Shown: positions 28,713-42,217, counted from the stretch's first letter. The stretch: DNA of 64,000 bases from Sphingomonas sp. LHG3406-1 (GCF_029637485.1 NZ_CP069128.1:2016001-2080000), one strand, 5' to 3'. Program-made: numbers and translations. Notes: generated by a model not told the origin, from the sequence alone.

Positions 28713-29258
28713 ATACGTCCGCCCATGATGCGCCGCCCCTTGGCGCCGCCCCAGCTATCCGGTCCTCGCTACAATGAGTTCATCCAGAGCCAGAAGGTCC
28801 GGGTGATCGACGAGAACGGCGAGAACCTTGGCGTGATGTATACGCGTGAAGCGATCGAGCAGGCCGCGGATGTCGGCCTCGACCTGGTCGAGATCAGCCC
28901 CAATGCCGACCCGCCCGTCGCCAAGTTCCTCGACATCGGCCGCTTCAAATATGAGGCGCAGAAGAAGGCGAACGAGCAGCGCAAGCGCCAGAAGACGCAG
29001 GAGATCAAGGAGATCAAAATGCGTCCGAACATCGACGACCACGACTATGACACCAAGATGAAGAAGGTCGTCGAGTTCCTCGAGGAGGGTGACAAGGTGA
29101 AGGTCACCATGCGCTTCCGTGGCCGCGAGATGGCGCACGGCCAGCTTGGCATGGCGGTGCTCCAGCGCGTTGCCGAAGCCACCAACGAGATCGCCAAGGT
29201 CGAGGCGCACCCGCGCATGGAAGGCCGCCAGATGCTGATGGTGCTCGCGCCGAAGTGA
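28713..29258 (+). CDS. infC: Translation initiation factor IF-3
   Basis: 181 residues if translation starts at AUA 28713; 177 from ATG 28725. The N-domain ([20 protein letters not shown]), linker ([20 protein letters not shown]) and C-domain ([34 protein letters not shown]) are all intact. GGAG at 28701-28704 is 8 bases before AUA but 20 bases before the first ATG, so AUA is the better-placed start. IF-3 discriminates against non-standard starts, and E. coli infC uses AUU for feedback control. Unlike many genomes, rpmI and rplT do not follow. Confidence 0.93.
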   Translation: MRPPMMRRPLAPPQLSGPRYNEFIQSQKVRVIDENGENLGVMYTREAIEQAADVGLDLVEISPNADPPVAKFLDIGRFKYEAQKKANEQRKRQKTQEIKEIKMRPNIDDHDYDTKMKKVVEFLEEGDKVKVTMRFRGREMAHGQLGMAVLQRVAEATNEIAKVEAHPRMEGRQMLMVLAPK

Positions 29259-29269
29259 GCGCCGCCGTT

Positions 29270-29354
29270 CGCCCGCCTGCGGAGTGCCTCCGCTGTTGCG
29301 GGCGGATGGAGCCCGGAAGCACCCCCCAAACGGGCTAGGGGTCCTTCAATTTTT
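29270..29354 (+). terminator. Possible infC terminator
   Basis: A compound stem-loop (outer CGCCCGC/GCGGGCG, inner GCGGAG/CTCCGC) begins 12 bases after the infC stop. A second stem AGCCCG/CGGGCT follows, with TTTTT 14 bases later. The T tract is not directly attached, so this is tentative. Confidence 0.35.
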
Positions 29355-29523
29355 CCCGCTGGATCACGGGCGAACCGGTGGGGAGTTTCTGGATTGGGCT
29401 GAAGATCAGGGGCCGAGCCACGCATCCGGTCACCAGCTATTGCTGCCGCTCCTGCGGCATGCTGGAGCATTGCGCGACCGTCTGTGGCTTCGGCGGCGCA
29501 AAAAGTTGCTGCGCTGCAGCATG

Positions 29524-29552
29524 TTGCGGCTGTGTCACAGGGTCGGAGGATT
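29524..29552 (+). promoter_or_regulatory. Candidate receptor promoter with palindrome in the spacer
   Basis: TTGCGG (29524-29529) and AGGATT (29547-29552) are 17 bases apart. The spacer begins with CTGTGTCACAG (29530-29540), a perfect 5+1+5 palindrome, a position where a repressor would block transcription. The -10 match is weak. Confidence 0.35.
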
Positions 29553-29642
29553 ACCTCTCCACAGAGGGTGGCCGTGCTTCCCAAGAGAGGCGCGGCTGCT
29601 CTACGCCGCCTCCATATGTATTCTACGGAGGGGTCCTTTTCC

Positions 29643-32432
29643 ATGCGCAAGTCCATCTGGCTGCTTTCGGCCGGCCTGTTTGCCATCTCGACACCGGCGT
29701 TCGCGCAGACCGACACCGACCAGGGCGGCGCACAGCCGACCGACGGCGCCACCGCCGAGGCGGGTGCCGTCGAGCAGACCGCCGAGCAGGCGAACAGCGC
29801 GGACGCCGGCGACATCGTCGTCACCGCAACCCGCCGCAACGAGGCGCTGTCGGACGTGCCGCTGGCCGTCAGTGCAATCACGGCGCAGACCCTCGAGAAT
29901 TCGGGCGTCGCCGACATCCGCCAGCTGACCCAGGTCAGCCCGTCGCTGCTGGTCTCCTCGACCTCGTCCGAAGCCGGCGCGGGCGTCGCCCGTATCCGCG
30001 GCATCGGCACCGTCGGCGACAATCCGGGTCTTGAAAGCTCGGTCGCCGTCTTCATCGACGGCGTCTATCGTTCGCGCACCGGCACCGGCCTCACCGAACT
30101 CGGCCAGATCGACCGCATCGAAGTGCTGCGCGGCCCCCAGGGCACCCTGTTCGGCCGTAACGCCTCGGCCGGCCTCATCTCGATCATCACCGCCAAGCCG
30201 AGCTTCAAGCGGCAGGTGAATGCCGAGCTGACCGTCGGCAATTACGACCTGCGGCGCGTCGAAGTCGGCGCAACCGGTGCGCTCAACGACGCCTTCGCGA
30301 TCCGCGCGGACGCCGTCTACCTGAAGCGCGACGGCTTCCTCACCGACACCATTTCCGGCCGCGACGTCAACAATCGCGACCGTTACCTCGTTCGCCTGCA
30401 GGGCCTCTACCGGCCCAACGACAACTTCAGCTTTCGCCTGATCGGCGACTATTCGAAGCGTGACGAGGAATGCTGCGCCGCCACCTACCTTCGCGCCCGT
30501 AACTATGCGGTCGTCGCCGGCGGCGTCGCCGAGCAGCCGTCGAGCATTGCCAACCTCGAGCGTGCGCTCGGTGCGACGATCAACGACGACACCTACGCCC
30601 GCAAGGTTTCGATCACGCCCGGCCGCGACTTCCGCCAGGACGTGAAGGACTACGGCGTCTCGGGCGAGATCGTGTATGACTTCGGTGGCGCGGAGCTGAC
30701 CAGCATCACCGCCTATCGCTACAACAACTACATCCGCGGCCAGGACGCGGACTTCAACAACCTCGACATCATCTACCGTCCGGGCGACGGCGGCGCGTAC
30801 AACAAGTTCAAGACCTTCACCCAGGAGCTCCGCCTCCAGGGCAGTGGCCTGAACGACCGCCTCGACTGGCTCGTCGGCGGCTACCTCGCCCAGGAAGAGC
30901 TGACCGTCGCCGACAACCTCAGCTACGGTGCGGACTATGAGCGTTACGCCAACTGCCTGCTGTTCAGCAGCATCCTGCCGTCCGCCGTCCTGCCGACCTC
31001 GCCGACCTGCCTCAACGCGGCCGTGGTCGCCCAGGCCGCGGCCGTGTCGCCGACCATCGCCGCGCTGAACTCGGTCCCGGGCCGTCCGGGCCTCGGCTCG
31101 CTGGCCGCGACCCTCGGCCTGTCGCCGACCGGCAGCCTTGCGACGGGTCTCAACGACCTTTACGAGCAGAAGAGCCGCAACTTCGCGATCTTCACCCACA
31201 ACATCTTCAGCCTGACCGACACGCTGAAGCTGACCGTCGGTGCGCGCTACACCCGCGAGCGCAAGACGCTTGACGTGACCCTCACCGACAACAACCTGCT
31301 CTGCCGCGCCCTGACATCGCTCAACGGCACGACCAACCCGCTGGCCGGCCTCCAGGCGCTGCAGCAGCTGCCGTGCGTCATCCCGAGCGCGCCGGGCGGC
31401 AGCCTGACGCTGGAGAATGGCAAGCGCACCGAGTCCAAGCTGTCGGGTACCGTCGTGCTCAGCTGGAAGCCGAGCGAGGACGTGCTGACCTACGCCAGCT
31501 ACTCGCGCGGCTACAAGGCGGGCGGCTACAATCTCGATCGTTCGGGCCTGACCCGGACGCTGGTCGGCACCGCGCCGGGTGGCCTCACCTCCGCGTCGCG
31601 CCTCAGCCAGCTCGAGTTCAAGCCGGAGATCAACGACGCGCTCGAAGTGGGCGTGAAGTACAACGGCCGGGGCATCGACATCAACGTCGCCGCCTTCCAC
31701 CAGCTGTTCCGCGATTTCCAGCTCAACACCTTCAACGGGCTGAATTTCTTCGTCGAGAACATCAACAGCTGCAAGAAGTACATCAACGGCCAAGACAGCG
31801 ATAACTTCGCCGGCAACGGCGCTTGCTCGAAGGACGATCTCCGCTCGGGTGTCCGCAGTCGCGGTGTCGAATTCGAGCTGTTCGCCCGTCCGGTCACCGA
31901 CGTGTCGGTCAACCTCGGCGCGACCTGGGCCAATACTCGCTACCGGAGCAACCTGGTCGGCGTCGACGGGCGCGGCCTCAGCCCGGCCCTGTTCCAGCTC
32001 CCCGGCCGCCGTCTGTCGAACAGCTCGGAACTGGCAGTGACCAGCTCGCTCGCCTTCTCGCCGCGCATCACCGACAGCGGCATCCGCGCTCTGTTCTACG
32101 TCGACGCCCGCCACTCGACGCCGTTCAACACCGGTTCCGACCTCGATCTCGAGAAGGTCCAGTCGGCCTACACCGTGGTCAACGGCCGCATCGGCCTGAC
32201 CGGCCCGAACGGCCTGTGGGGCGTCGAGCTGTGGGCGCAGAACCTGCTCAACGAGGATTATCTGCAGGTCGCCTTCGACGCGACGCTGCAGGGATCGGAC
32301 ACCTTCCGCGCTGTGCAGAACGCGACGCAGGGCCCGGGACGCGGCTTCACCGCCACCTCGTCGAACCAGCTGTTCGGCGCCTTCCTCGGCGAGCCGCGCA
32401 CCTACGGCGTGACGCTGCGCACGCGCTTCTGA
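29643..32432 (+). CDS. TonB-dependent outer-membrane receptor
   Basis: 929 residues. Signal peptide (MRKSIWLLSAGLFAISTPAF), TonB-box-type segment and plug start (DIVVTATRRNEALSDVPLAV), plug with GLESSVAVFIDGVYRSR and EVLRGPQGTLFGRNASAGL, then a beta-barrel ending in a terminal phenylalanine (VTLRTRF). The type is the sphingomonad/caulobacter VTATRR receptor; substrates in this group include siderophores, carbohydrates and other compounds, and nothing adjacent identifies the ligand. Two cysteine pairs in extracellular loops (EECCA; NSCKKYI) may form disulfides. GGAGGGG lies upstream of the start. Transcribed alone and followed by a strong terminator. Confidence 0.93.
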   Translation: MRKSIWLLSAGLFAISTPAFAQTDTDQGGAQPTDGATAEAGAVEQTAEQANSADAGDIVVTATRRNEALSDVPLAVSAITAQTLENSGVADIRQLTQVSPSLLVSSTSSEAGAGVARIRGIGTVGDNPGLESSVAVFIDGVYRSRTGTGLTELGQIDRIEVLRGPQGTLFGRNASAGLISIITAKPSFKRQVNAELTVGNYDLRRVEVGATGALNDAFAIRADAVYLKRDGFLTDTISGRDVNNRDRYLVRLQGLYRPNDNFSFRLIGDYSKRDEECCAATYLRARNYAVVAGGVAEQPSSIANLERALGATINDDTYARKVSITPGRDFRQDVKDYGVSGEIVYDFGGAELTSITAYRYNNYIRGQDADFNNLDIIYRPGDGGAYNKFKTFTQELRLQGSGLNDRLDWLVGGYLAQEELTVADNLSYGADYERYANCLLFSSILPSAVLPTSPTCLNAAVVAQAAAVSPTIAALNSVPGRPGLGSLAATLGLSPTGSLATGLNDLYEQKSRNFAIFTHNIFSLTDTLKLTVGARYTRERKTLDVTLTDNNLLCRALTSLNGTTNPLAGLQALQQLPCVIPSAPGGSLTLENGKRTESKLSGTVVLSWKPSEDVLTYASYSRGYKAGGYNLDRSGLTRTLVGTAPGGLTSASRLSQLEFKPEINDALEVGVKYNGRGIDINVAAFHQLFRDFQLNTFNGLNFFVENINSCKKYINGQDSDNFAGNGACSKDDLRSGVRSRGVEFELFARPVTDVSVNLGATWANTRYRSNLVGVDGRGLSPALFQLPGRRLSNSSELAVTSSLAFSPRITDSGIRALFYVDARHSTPFNTGSDLDLEKVQSAYTVVNGRIGLTGPNGLWGVELWAQNLLNEDYLQVAFDATLQGSDTFRAVQNATQGPGRGFTATSSNQLFGAFLGEPRTYGVTLRTRF

Positions 32433-32450
32433 TCGCAGAAAGACTAAGGG

Positions 32451-32482
32451 AAAGGGCCTCGCGGGCGACCGCGGGGCCCTTT
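32451..32482 (+). terminator. Strong rho-independent terminator, probably two-way
   Basis: A 14-bp stem (32451-32464 with 32469-32482; one G-U pair) closes on a GCGA tetraloop. The arms begin with AAAGGG and end in CCCTTT, so a short T run follows on both strands. It separates the receptor gene from the convergent glnD. Confidence 0.85.
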
Positions 32483-32494
32483 CTCATTGGCGGC

Positions 32495-35116
32495 TCAGGC
32501 CGCGGCGGTGACCGGCGCGAGGTCGTCGCGGGCGGCGGCGAGGAGCGCAGGTCGCAGGACAGCAATGTCCGCCGCCGCCAGTTTACGCCCCTGAGCATTG
32601 GTCAGGTAGAAGACGTCGACCGCCTTCTCGCCATAGGTCGCGATGTGGGCCGAATGGATGACCTGTCCGCTGTCGTGGATGGCGAGGGCCAGCGCCGCAA
32701 GGAGTCCGGAGCGGTCGACTGCTCGCACCTCGACCACCGTGAACCGGCGGGATGCTCCTTCCGCGATGGTCACCGACGGCGCGAGCGCGAAGGCGCTCGT
32801 CGATTGGGCAGGCGGCAGGGCCGGCAAGCCCTCGCTTTCCAGCGCGGCGGTCAGCGCCCTGGCGACCCGCTGGCGTCGACGGCGGTCGTTGTAGGGACGC
32901 CCCTGCCCATCCTGGATAAGGAGGTTGTCGAGCGCCATGCCGTCGCGGGTCGTGTGGATGCGCGCGCCGACGATGCTCGCGCCGCCCGCCGCTAGGCCGG
33001 CGCAGATGCGGTAGAAGAGGCCGGGCCGGTCGGGCGCGAAGATGCTGACCCGCGTGGCGCCCTCTTCCTCGCCTTCGACCAGGACAGACGGCCGACGCTC
33101 GCCGATCTCCGCTTCGGCGGCGGCGATCTGGCGGGCGTTGTCGAGGAGCCAGTCGGGCCCTTCCGCCAGCCAATAGCTGTCCGGCAGACGCCGCGCATGG
33201 GCGCGCGCCGCCGAAGCGCTCCAGCCGAGGGTCTGGCTGAGCTGTTCCTGCCGTGCGGCAACCTCCTCCGACCGTCCCCGGCGTTTGTAGCCGAGCCGGA
33301 GCCGCTCCTCGGCAAGATCGAAGACGTTGCGGATCAGGCGGCGCTTCCATTCCGTCCACACCCCCGGGCCGACGGCGCGGATGTCGACGACCGTCAGCAG
33401 CAGCAGCAATCGCAGCCGCTCCGGGCTCTGCACTGCAGCGACCAGATCGTCGATCGTCTGCGGATCGGCGAGGTCGCGCTTGAAGGCCGTCCGGCTGAGC
33501 ATGAGGTGGTGCCGCACCAGCCAGGCGACCGTATCGGTCTCGCCGGCATCGAGACCCAGGCGCGGACAGAGTTCGCGGGCCACTTCCTCGCCGAGGATCG
33601 AATGATCGCCCTTCCGTCCCTTGGCGATGTCGTGGAGCAGCACGGCGGCATAGAGCGTCCGCCGTGACCCGATCTGGCGGAAGAGGGCGCTGGCGAGCGG
33701 ATGATCTGCGCTGAGCTCCCCGCGCTCGAGCGCCGCCAACAGGCCGACCGCCCGGATCGTATGCTCGTCGACCGTATAGTGATGGTACATGTCGAACTGC
33801 ATCTGAGCGACGACCTTGCGGAAGTCGGGCACGAAGCGGCCGAAGACATTGGCCTCGTTCATCCAGCGCAGCACCAGTTCGGGATGGTCGCGCGTGGTGA
33901 GCACCTCGAGGAAGAGGGCGTTGGCGGTCGGATCGTCGCGCACTCGGTCGACCAGGCGGGCATCGCGCGTCGCGGCCCGCATGGCGCTCGGGTGAATCTC
34001 CATCTTTTCGCGCGCGGCGAGCGCGAACAGCGCGATGAGGCGGACCGGATCCTCACGCAGGAAGCGATCGTGCGGCAGCGCCAGGCGTCCCCGATCGATG
34101 ACGAAGCCGCCGAGGCGGCGCGGGCGGCGGAGAAAGGTCGGAAGGGCGAACCGCCGCCCCTTGCTTCCCAATTGCTCGTCGAGCTGCGCGAGGAACTGGC
34201 CGGTCAGGTCACCGACGGTTCGCGCCTGCAGGAAGTACATCTGCATGAAGCGCTCGACGGCGCTCTTGCCCGGCCGGTCGGCATAGGCGAGCGCGGTCGC
34301 GAGCTCCCGCTGGTGAGCGAAGCTCAGCCGTTCCTCGGCGCGCCCGGCGATCCGGTGCAGCAGGCAGCGCACCGACCAGAAGAAGCGCATCGCCCGGTCG
34401 AAGCGGGCATGTTCGGCATGGGTCAACAGTCCCGAGGCGACCAGCCCCTTGGTGCTGTCGACGCCGTGCACGTAACGGCCGACCCACAGCAGGGTGTGAA
34501 GATCGCGAAGCCCGCCCTTGCCGTTCTTGACGTTGGGCTCGACCAGGTAGCGGCTGTCGCCGAACTTCTCGTGCCGCTCGTCCCGTTCCGCCAGCTTCGC
34601 CGCCACGAATTCCGCCGCGCTGCCGGCGACGATCTCGTCCCGGAAGCGCTTCGCCGTCTCTTCGTAGAGGTCCCGGTCGCCGCCGACGAAGCGACTCTCC
34701 AGCATGGCGGTACGGACGGTCAGATCGCTGCGGGCAAGCTGGAGCAGTTCGCCTGGCGTGCGGATCGCCTGCCCGACCTTCAGCTTGGCGTCCCACAATG
34801 CATAGAGCGTCGCCTCGATCACCTGCTCGCACCAGGCGGTGCGCGGTTGGGGAATGAGGAACATGAGGTCGACATCGCTGAACGGTGCCATCTCGCCGCG
34901 GCCGTAGCCGCCGAGCGCCACCAGGCTCACCCGCTCGCCCGACGAGGGATTGGCGTTGGGATAGGCCGCGAGCGCATCGTCGAAGGCCGCGCGGACGATC
35001 TCGTCCATGGCGTGGCTGAAGGCCCTGGCGTGCAGCCGCCCGTCCGACGGACAATCGTCGATCGCTGCGAACATGGCGGCGCGCGCCTGTTCCAGCCGGT
35101 CGGCGAGGGCGGTCAT
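32495..35116 (-). CDS. glnD: Bifunctional PII uridylyltransferase / uridylyl-removing enzyme
   Basis: 873 residues. Senses glutamine and modifies PII proteins. Nucleotidyltransferase domain: [22 protein letters not shown] domain for removal: [18 protein letters not shown] and [17 protein letters not shown]. Two C-terminal ACT domains: [20 protein letters not shown] and [19 protein letters not shown]. The ATG overlaps the mutS stop (ATGA), so nitrogen sensing and mismatch repair proteins are translationally coupled. The frame stays open upstream only as a mutS shadow. Confidence 0.97.
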   Translation of the reverse strand: MTALADRLEQARAAMFAAIDDCPSDGRLHARAFSHAMDEIVRAAFDDALAAYPNANPSSGERVSLVALGGYGRGEMAPFSDVDLMFLIPQPRTAWCEQVIEATLYALWDAKLKVGQAIRTPGELLQLARSDLTVRTAMLESRFVGGDRDLYEETAKRFRDEIVAGSAAEFVAAKLAERDERHEKFGDSRYLVEPNVKNGKGGLRDLHTLLWVGRYVHGVDSTKGLVASGLLTHAEHARFDRAMRFFWSVRCLLHRIAGRAEERLSFAHQRELATALAYADRPGKSAVERFMQMYFLQARTVGDLTGQFLAQLDEQLGSKGRRFALPTFLRRPRRLGGFVIDRGRLALPHDRFLREDPVRLIALFALAAREKMEIHPSAMRAATRDARLVDRVRDDPTANALFLEVLTTRDHPELVLRWMNEANVFGRFVPDFRKVVAQMQFDMYHHYTVDEHTIRAVGLLAALERGELSADHPLASALFRQIGSRRTLYAAVLLHDIAKGRKGDHSILGEEVARELCPRLGLDAGETDTVAWLVRHHLMLSRTAFKRDLADPQTIDDLVAAVQSPERLRLLLLLTVVDIRAVGPGVWTEWKRRLIRNVFDLAEERLRLGYKRRGRSEEVAARQEQLSQTLGWSASAARAHARRLPDSYWLAEGPDWLLDNARQIAAAEAEIGERRPSVLVEGEEEGATRVSIFAPDRPGLFYRICAGLAAGGASIVGARIHTTRDGMALDNLLIQDGQGRPYNDRRRRQRVARALTAALESEGLPALPPAQSTSAFALAPSVTIAEGASRRFTVVEVRAVDRSGLLAALALAIHDSGQVIHSAHIATYGEKAVDVFYLTNAQGRKLAAADIAVLRPALLAAARDDLAPVTAAA

Positions 35117-37716
35117 CCCGCCTGCTCCCCGGCGATCCGCTTCAGTGCATAGAGCGCTTCCAGCGCCTCGCGCGGCGTCAGCGCATCGGGGTCGATGCCT
35201 GACAGGGCGGTCGTGAGCGGGTCGGCCGCCGGCTCCGGGTCCGTGGTCAGCGCGGCGAAGAGCGGCAGGTCGTCCAGCCCCGCTGCGACCCCGCCGGTCG
35301 CGTCGCGGCCGGCCTCGAGCTTGGCCAGCACCGACTTGGCGCGGGAAACGACGGACGGCGGAAGACCGGCGAGGCGGCCCACGGCGATGCCGTAGCTGCG
35401 ATCGGCGGCTCCTTCCGCCACTTCGTGCAACAAGACGAGGTCGCCCTTCCACTCGCGCGCCCGGACATGGTGAAGCGACAGGCAGGGAAGGCGCCCGGCG
35501 AGGCGCGTCAGCTCGTGATAATGTGTGGCGAACAGGGTGCGCGACCGCGCCTCGTCATGCATCGCCTCGACAACCGCCCAGGCGATGGCGAGGCCGTCGT
35601 AGGTCGAGGTACCCCGCCCGATCTCGTCGAGGATGACGAGGCTCCGCTCCGTCGCCTGGGCGAGAATGGCGGCGGTCTCGACCATCTCGACCATGAAGGT
35701 CGAGCGCCCGCGCGCGAGATTGTCCGAGGCGCCGACGCGGCTGAACAAACGGTCGACCAGCCCGACGCGCGCGCGGCTTGCGGGTACGAAGCTTCCGGCC
35801 TGCGCGAGCAGGGCGATCAGCGCCACCTGCCGAAGGAAGGTCGACTTGCCGCCCATGTTGGGCCCGGTGATCAGCCACAGCCGGTCGGCGGGACCGAGGC
35901 AGCAGTCGTTGGCGACGAACCGCTCGCCAAGGTTCGCCAGCGCCCGCTCCACCACCGGATGGCGTCCGCCTTCGATCTCCAGGCGAGGCGCGTCGTCGAG
36001 CGCCGGGCGGACCCAGCTTCCTTCGGCGGCCCGCTCGGCGAGCGCCGCGGCGACGTCGATCCGGGCGAGCGCGTCGGCGGTGACGGCGATGGCCGCGGCC
36101 TCCGCCACGGCTCGGCCGGTCAGCTCGGCGAGATGCGCCTGTTCGAGCGCCAGCGCATGGCCGCCCGCTTCCAGCACCCGGCTCGCTTCCTCGTGCAGCG
36201 CGGGGCTGTTGAAGCGCACCGCACCCGCCATGGTCTGGCGATGGGTGAAGCCGCTGTCGGGTGCGAGCAGCTTGTCGGCGTGCCTGGCCGGCACTTCGAC
36301 ATGGTAGCCGAGCACCGCATTGTGCCGGATTTTGAGCGCTGCGATGCCGGTCGCGTCGCGGTAGCGGCTCTCCAGCTCGGCGATGGCGCGGCGGCCGTCG
36401 CTTGAAGCCGAACGCAGCCGGTCGAGCTCGGGATCGAACCCTTCGGCGATGAACCCGCCCTTGGCCGAGTCGAGCGGCGGATTGGCGACAAGTGCCCGGC
36501 CGAGCGCCTCCGTCAGTGCGTCATGGCCGCCAAGCTGGGGCAGCAGCATGTCGAGCAGGCGCGGGCGGAGGGCCTGGGCGGCCAGCGTCGCGCCAAGCTC
36601 TGCCGCCCCATCGAGCCCGTCACGGAGCGACGCGAGATCGCGCGGGGAGCCGCGTCCGGCGACGATCCGGCCGAGCGCGCGCCCCAGATCGGGCAGGCTG
36701 CGCAGCGTCGATCGCACCCGTTCACGCCGGATCGGCTCCTCGGAGAACCAGGCGACGAGGTCGAGCCGGTCCTCGATTGCGGCTTTGTCGGTCAGCGGCG
36801 CGGCGAGATCGGCACCGAGAAGCCGGCGACCGGCCGCGGTGACGCAGCGATCGACCTCGCCGAGCAGCGAGCCGGCAATCTGCCCTTCCGCGGTCCGGCA
36901 GATCTCGAGGCTGGTGCGGGTGGCGGCATCGATCGCCATGTGGCCGGAGCGCTGGATCCGGCGGGGCAGCGCAAGGAAGGCGGTCGCATCGCGCTGGGTC
37001 GCGTCGAGATAGGCCAGCAGGCCACCCGCCGCAGCCAGCTCGGCGCGTCCCGGAGCGCCGAGGCCGTCGAGATCGGCCAGGCCGAAGCGGCGCTTGAGCG
37101 CGCGTTCTCCGGCGCTGCTGTCGAAGCCCTCATGACCCCAGCGGGCAGTGATCCCGGAGAGCGGGTCGGCGCCGATCACTTCGGCCGGCCCGAGGCGCGC
37201 GAGCTCGGCCGGCAACTCGCTCAGCGAGCAGGCGACCAGCTCGAAGCGGCCGGTCGAGATATCGCAGGCGGCGATGGCATGGTCGTCGCCGGCGCGGCCC
37301 ACTGCCGCCAGCCAGTTGGCCGAGCCGCTTTCGAGCAATGTCTCTTCGGTCAGCGTGCCCGGTGTGACCAGCCGGACGATCGCACGCTCGACCAACGCCT
37401 TCGACCCGCGTGCCTTGCGGGCCTCGGCCGGGCTCTCCGTCTGCTCGGCGATGGCGACGCGGTGGCCGGCGCGGATGAGCCGGGCGAGATAGCCTTCAGC
37501 GGCATGGATGGGCACGCCGCACATCGGCACCGGCTCGCCACCATGATCGCCGCGCCTGGTGAGCGCGATGTCGAGGCAGGCCGCGGCGACCTTGGCATCC
37601 TCGAAGAACAATTCGAAGAAATCGCCCATGCGGTAGAACAGCAGGGCATCACCGGCCTCGGCCTTGAGGCGGTGGTACTGCTTCATCATCGGAGTGTCGG
37701 CATCGGCCCGGGCCAT
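35113..37716 (-). CDS. mutS: DNA mismatch repair protein MutS
   Basis: 867 residues, full length. Mismatch-recognition motif [15 protein letters not shown] near residue 28 (the F-x-E mismatch wedge), connector and lever domains, then the ATPase: Walker [10 protein letters not shown], the loop [14 protein letters not shown], Walker [21 protein letters not shown], and [16 protein letters not shown]. Followed directly by glnD with a 4-bp overlap. Upstream, on the other side of a dispersed repeat, lies the divergent malic enzyme gene. Confidence 0.98.
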   Translation of the reverse strand: MARADADTPMMKQYHRLKAEAGDALLFYRMGDFFELFFEDAKVAAACLDIALTRRGDHGGEPVPMCGVPIHAAEGYLARLIRAGHRVAIAEQTESPAEARKARGSKALVERAIVRLVTPGTLTEETLLESGSANWLAAVGRAGDDHAIAACDISTGRFELVACSLSELPAELARLGPAEVIGADPLSGITARWGHEGFDSSAGERALKRRFGLADLDGLGAPGRAELAAAGGLLAYLDATQRDATAFLALPRRIQRSGHMAIDAATRTSLEICRTAEGQIAGSLLGEVDRCVTAAGRRLLGADLAAPLTDKAAIEDRLDLVAWFSEEPIRRERVRSTLRSLPDLGRALGRIVAGRGSPRDLASLRDGLDGAAELGATLAAQALRPRLLDMLLPQLGGHDALTEALGRALVANPPLDSAKGGFIAEGFDPELDRLRSASSDGRRAIAELESRYRDATGIAALKIRHNAVLGYHVEVPARHADKLLAPDSGFTHRQTMAGAVRFNSPALHEEASRVLEAGGHALALEQAHLAELTGRAVAEAAAIAVTADALARIDVAAALAERAAEGSWVRPALDDAPRLEIEGGRHPVVERALANLGERFVANDCCLGPADRLWLITGPNMGGKSTFLRQVALIALLAQAGSFVPASRARVGLVDRLFSRVGASDNLARGRSTFMVEMVETAAILAQATERSLVILDEIGRGTSTYDGLAIAWAVVEAMHDEARSRTLFATHYHELTRLAGRLPCLSLHHVRAREWKGDLVLLHEVAEGAADRSYGIAVGRLAGLPPSVVSRAKSVLAKLEAGRDATGGVAAGLDDLPLFAALTTDPEPAADPLTTALSGIDPDALTPREALEALYALKRIAGEQAG

Positions 37717-37743
37717 GGGGGTTGGTTAGCCTTATTCTCCGAC

Positions 37744-37816
37744 ATGCTGAACTTGTTTCAGCATCCACGGCGTCGCCAGAGCATGCCGCGCGATGGATCC
37801 TGACCTTCGTCAGGAT
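37744..37816. repeat. Dispersed element of two perfect hairpins
   Basis: ATGCTGAA/TTCAGCAT (37744-37751 with 37757-37764) and ATCCTGA/TCAGGAT (37797-37803 with 37810-37816). The sequences GCTGAACTTGTTTCAGCATC and CTGACCTTCGTCAGGATGAC are familiar from intergenic repeats of sphingomonads. It sits between the divergent mutS and malic enzyme starts. Confidence 0.75.
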
Positions 37817-37850
37817 GACGGATGGGCTGCCGTAGGCTAGAGCCACAGCC

Positions 37851-40126
<2,276 letters not shown>

Positions 40127-40130
<4 letters not shown>

Positions 40131-42217
40131 ACGCGCTCGACGCTCGACACCGGATCGGCCGATCGAAGCGCCGCCATGATGGCGTGGAGGTGGGCGAGGT
40201 CGTGCACTTCCACGTCGACGTGGAAGGTGTGGAAGCTGCCGTCTCGGTGGACCTGGTGCAGGTTGATGATGTTGGCGCCCTTGTTGCCGAGCGTCGTCGC
40301 CATCGTGCCGAGCGCGCCGGTCACGTCGCGAAGGATGATGCACAGCCGCGCCGTGGCGCCGTCCGAATCGTCGCTCCACGCGAGGTCGAGCCAGTCGGCG
40401 TCGATTCCGCTGGCGAGGATGTCGCATCCGATGGCGTGAACCTCGATCTCCTCGTCCTCGCGCCGAAGCCCGACGATCCGGTCGCCGGGGATGGGGTGGC
40501 AGCAGGGGGCGAGGTGGAAGGCGACGCCCGGAGTCAGGCCGCGGATCGAAATGGCCCTGCGCTGGGCAGCCGGGCGCGGCGCGACGTCGCCGCCGGTGGA
40601 GCCAGGCATCAGCGCCTCCATCAGCGCCTCGTCGCCGACCCGCTTGCGGGCGATGGCGATCATCAGCGCGTCTTCCTCCTCGACCTTCAGCTTCTTCAGC
40701 GCACGCGGAAGTGCTTCCTTGGGCAGCGGCACCGGCAGCCGCGCGACGATCTCGTCATAGATCTTGCGGCCCAGTTCGACCGTCTCGTCCCGCTCCTTGT
40801 GGCGGACGAAGCGGCGGATCGCCGAGCGTGCCTTGCCGGTGGCGACGAAGCGCAGCCAGCTCGGTTGCGGGGTCTGCGCATCGGAGGTCAGGATCTCCAC
40901 CTGGTCGCCATTGTCGAGCAGGGTCCGGAGCGGCACCACGCGGCCATTGACCTTGGCCCCGACCGTCTTGTCGCCGAGCCTGGTGTGGACGGCATAAGCG
41001 AAGTCGACCGGAGTCGCGCCCTTCGGCAGCTGGATCAGCTCGCCCTTCGGGGTGAAGGCGAAGATCCGGTCCTGGTACATCGCCATCCGGGTGTGCTCGA
41101 GCAGCTCTTCGGGCGATGCGGCATGGTCGAGGATCTCGACCAGGTCGTCGATCCACGGCACATGGATGTCGGCGGCGGGCTTGCCCTCCTTGTAGGCCCA
41201 GTGGGCGGCAAGCCCCTTCTCCGCCTGCAGGTGCATCTCGCGGGTGCGGATCTGCACCTCGATGCGCATCTTGCTGTCATGGATCACCGACGTGTGCAGC
41301 GAACGGTAGCCGTTGCGCTTGGGCGTCGAAACGAAGTCCTTGAAGCGGCCCGGGACCATCGGCCAGCGGCGATGGATGAAGCCCAATGCCCGATAGCAGT
41401 CGGCGACATCGTCGACGATGACCCGGAAGGCCATGACGTCTGACAGTTGCTCGAAGCTGATGTGGCGCTCGGCCATCTTGCGCCAGATGGAGAAGGGATG
41501 CTTCTCGCGGCCGGTCACCTCGGCGGTCAGTCCATTGTCGGCGAGGTGGAGCTGGAGGCCGAGGCCGATACGGCTGACGAGGTCGCCGCCTTCGGCATGG
41601 AGCTGGGCCAGGCGCCGGGTGATCGAGGCGTAGGCGTCCGGCTCCAGTTGCCGGAAAGCCAGCGTCTGCATCTCGTTCATGATCTCGTACATGCCGATCC
41701 GCTCGGCGAGCGGGGCATAGATATCCATCGTCTCACGGGCGATTCGGCGGCGCTTGTCCTCGTTCGTGATGTGGTGGAGCGTGCGCATGTTGTGCAGCCG
41801 GTCGGCGAGCTTCACCAGCAGCACGCGAATGTCACCGGACAGGGCGAGCAGGAACTTGCGAAGGTTCTCGGCGGCCCGCTCGTTTTCGGACTGCGCTTCG
41901 ATCTTGCTGAGCTTGGTGACGCCATCGACGAGCCGGGCGACGCTCGCCCCGAACAGCTTTTCGACTTCCTCGGGCGTCGCGACCGTATCCTCAATCGTGT
42001 CGTGCAGGATGCCGGTGACAATCGTCTCGTCGTCGAGCTTCAGGTCGGTGAGGATGCCGGCCACTTCGATCGGGTGACTGAAGTAGGGATCGCCGGACGC
42101 GCGGGTCTGCGAGCCATGCGCCTTCATGGAGAAGACGTAGGCGCGATTGATCAGCCCCTCATCCGCGTCGGGATCGTAGGATCGGACTCGCTCGACCAGC
42201 TCATATTGACGAAGCAC
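40127..42217 (-). CDS. Bifunctional (p)ppGpp synthetase/hydrolase Rel
   Basis: 696 residues. HD hydrolase domain: ILHDTIEDTVATPEEV and LADRLHNMRTL. Synthetase domain: YRALGFIHRRWPMVPGRFKD, STPKRNGYRSLHTSV, VQIRTREMHLQAEKGLAAHW. TGS domain: FAFTPKGELIQLPKGATPVD. Zinc-finger region and ACT domain: FHLAPCCHPIPGDRIVG and RDVTGALGTMATTLG. Only one such enzyme is usual in Alphaproteobacteria, so it probably controls all (p)ppGpp. GTG 42217 (LRQYELVERV) matches the family start; further open frame upstream carries no family sequence. CTAG overlap with maeB. Confidence 0.96.

Larger units (their letters stand above)
29259..29642. other. 384-bp non-coding region between infC and the TonB receptor
   Basis: Contains nested hairpins after infC (29270-29304; a second, AGCCCG/CGGGCT, at 29310-29336 with TTTTT at 29350), then 180 bp with nothing recognisable, then the candidate promoter of the receptor gene. 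Open frames here are short and have no recognisable product. Confidence 0.6.

Noticed and set aside
29601..32114. 837-codon open frame antisense to the TonB receptor gene
   Set aside because: Low-complexity Ala/Arg/Val-rich translation with no recognisable domain; a by-product of high GC at third codon positions opposite a clearly real gene.
32495..35452. 985-codon version of glnD
   Set aside because: The first 112 codons lie inside mutS in another frame; ATG 35116 in the ATGA overlap gives the normal length.
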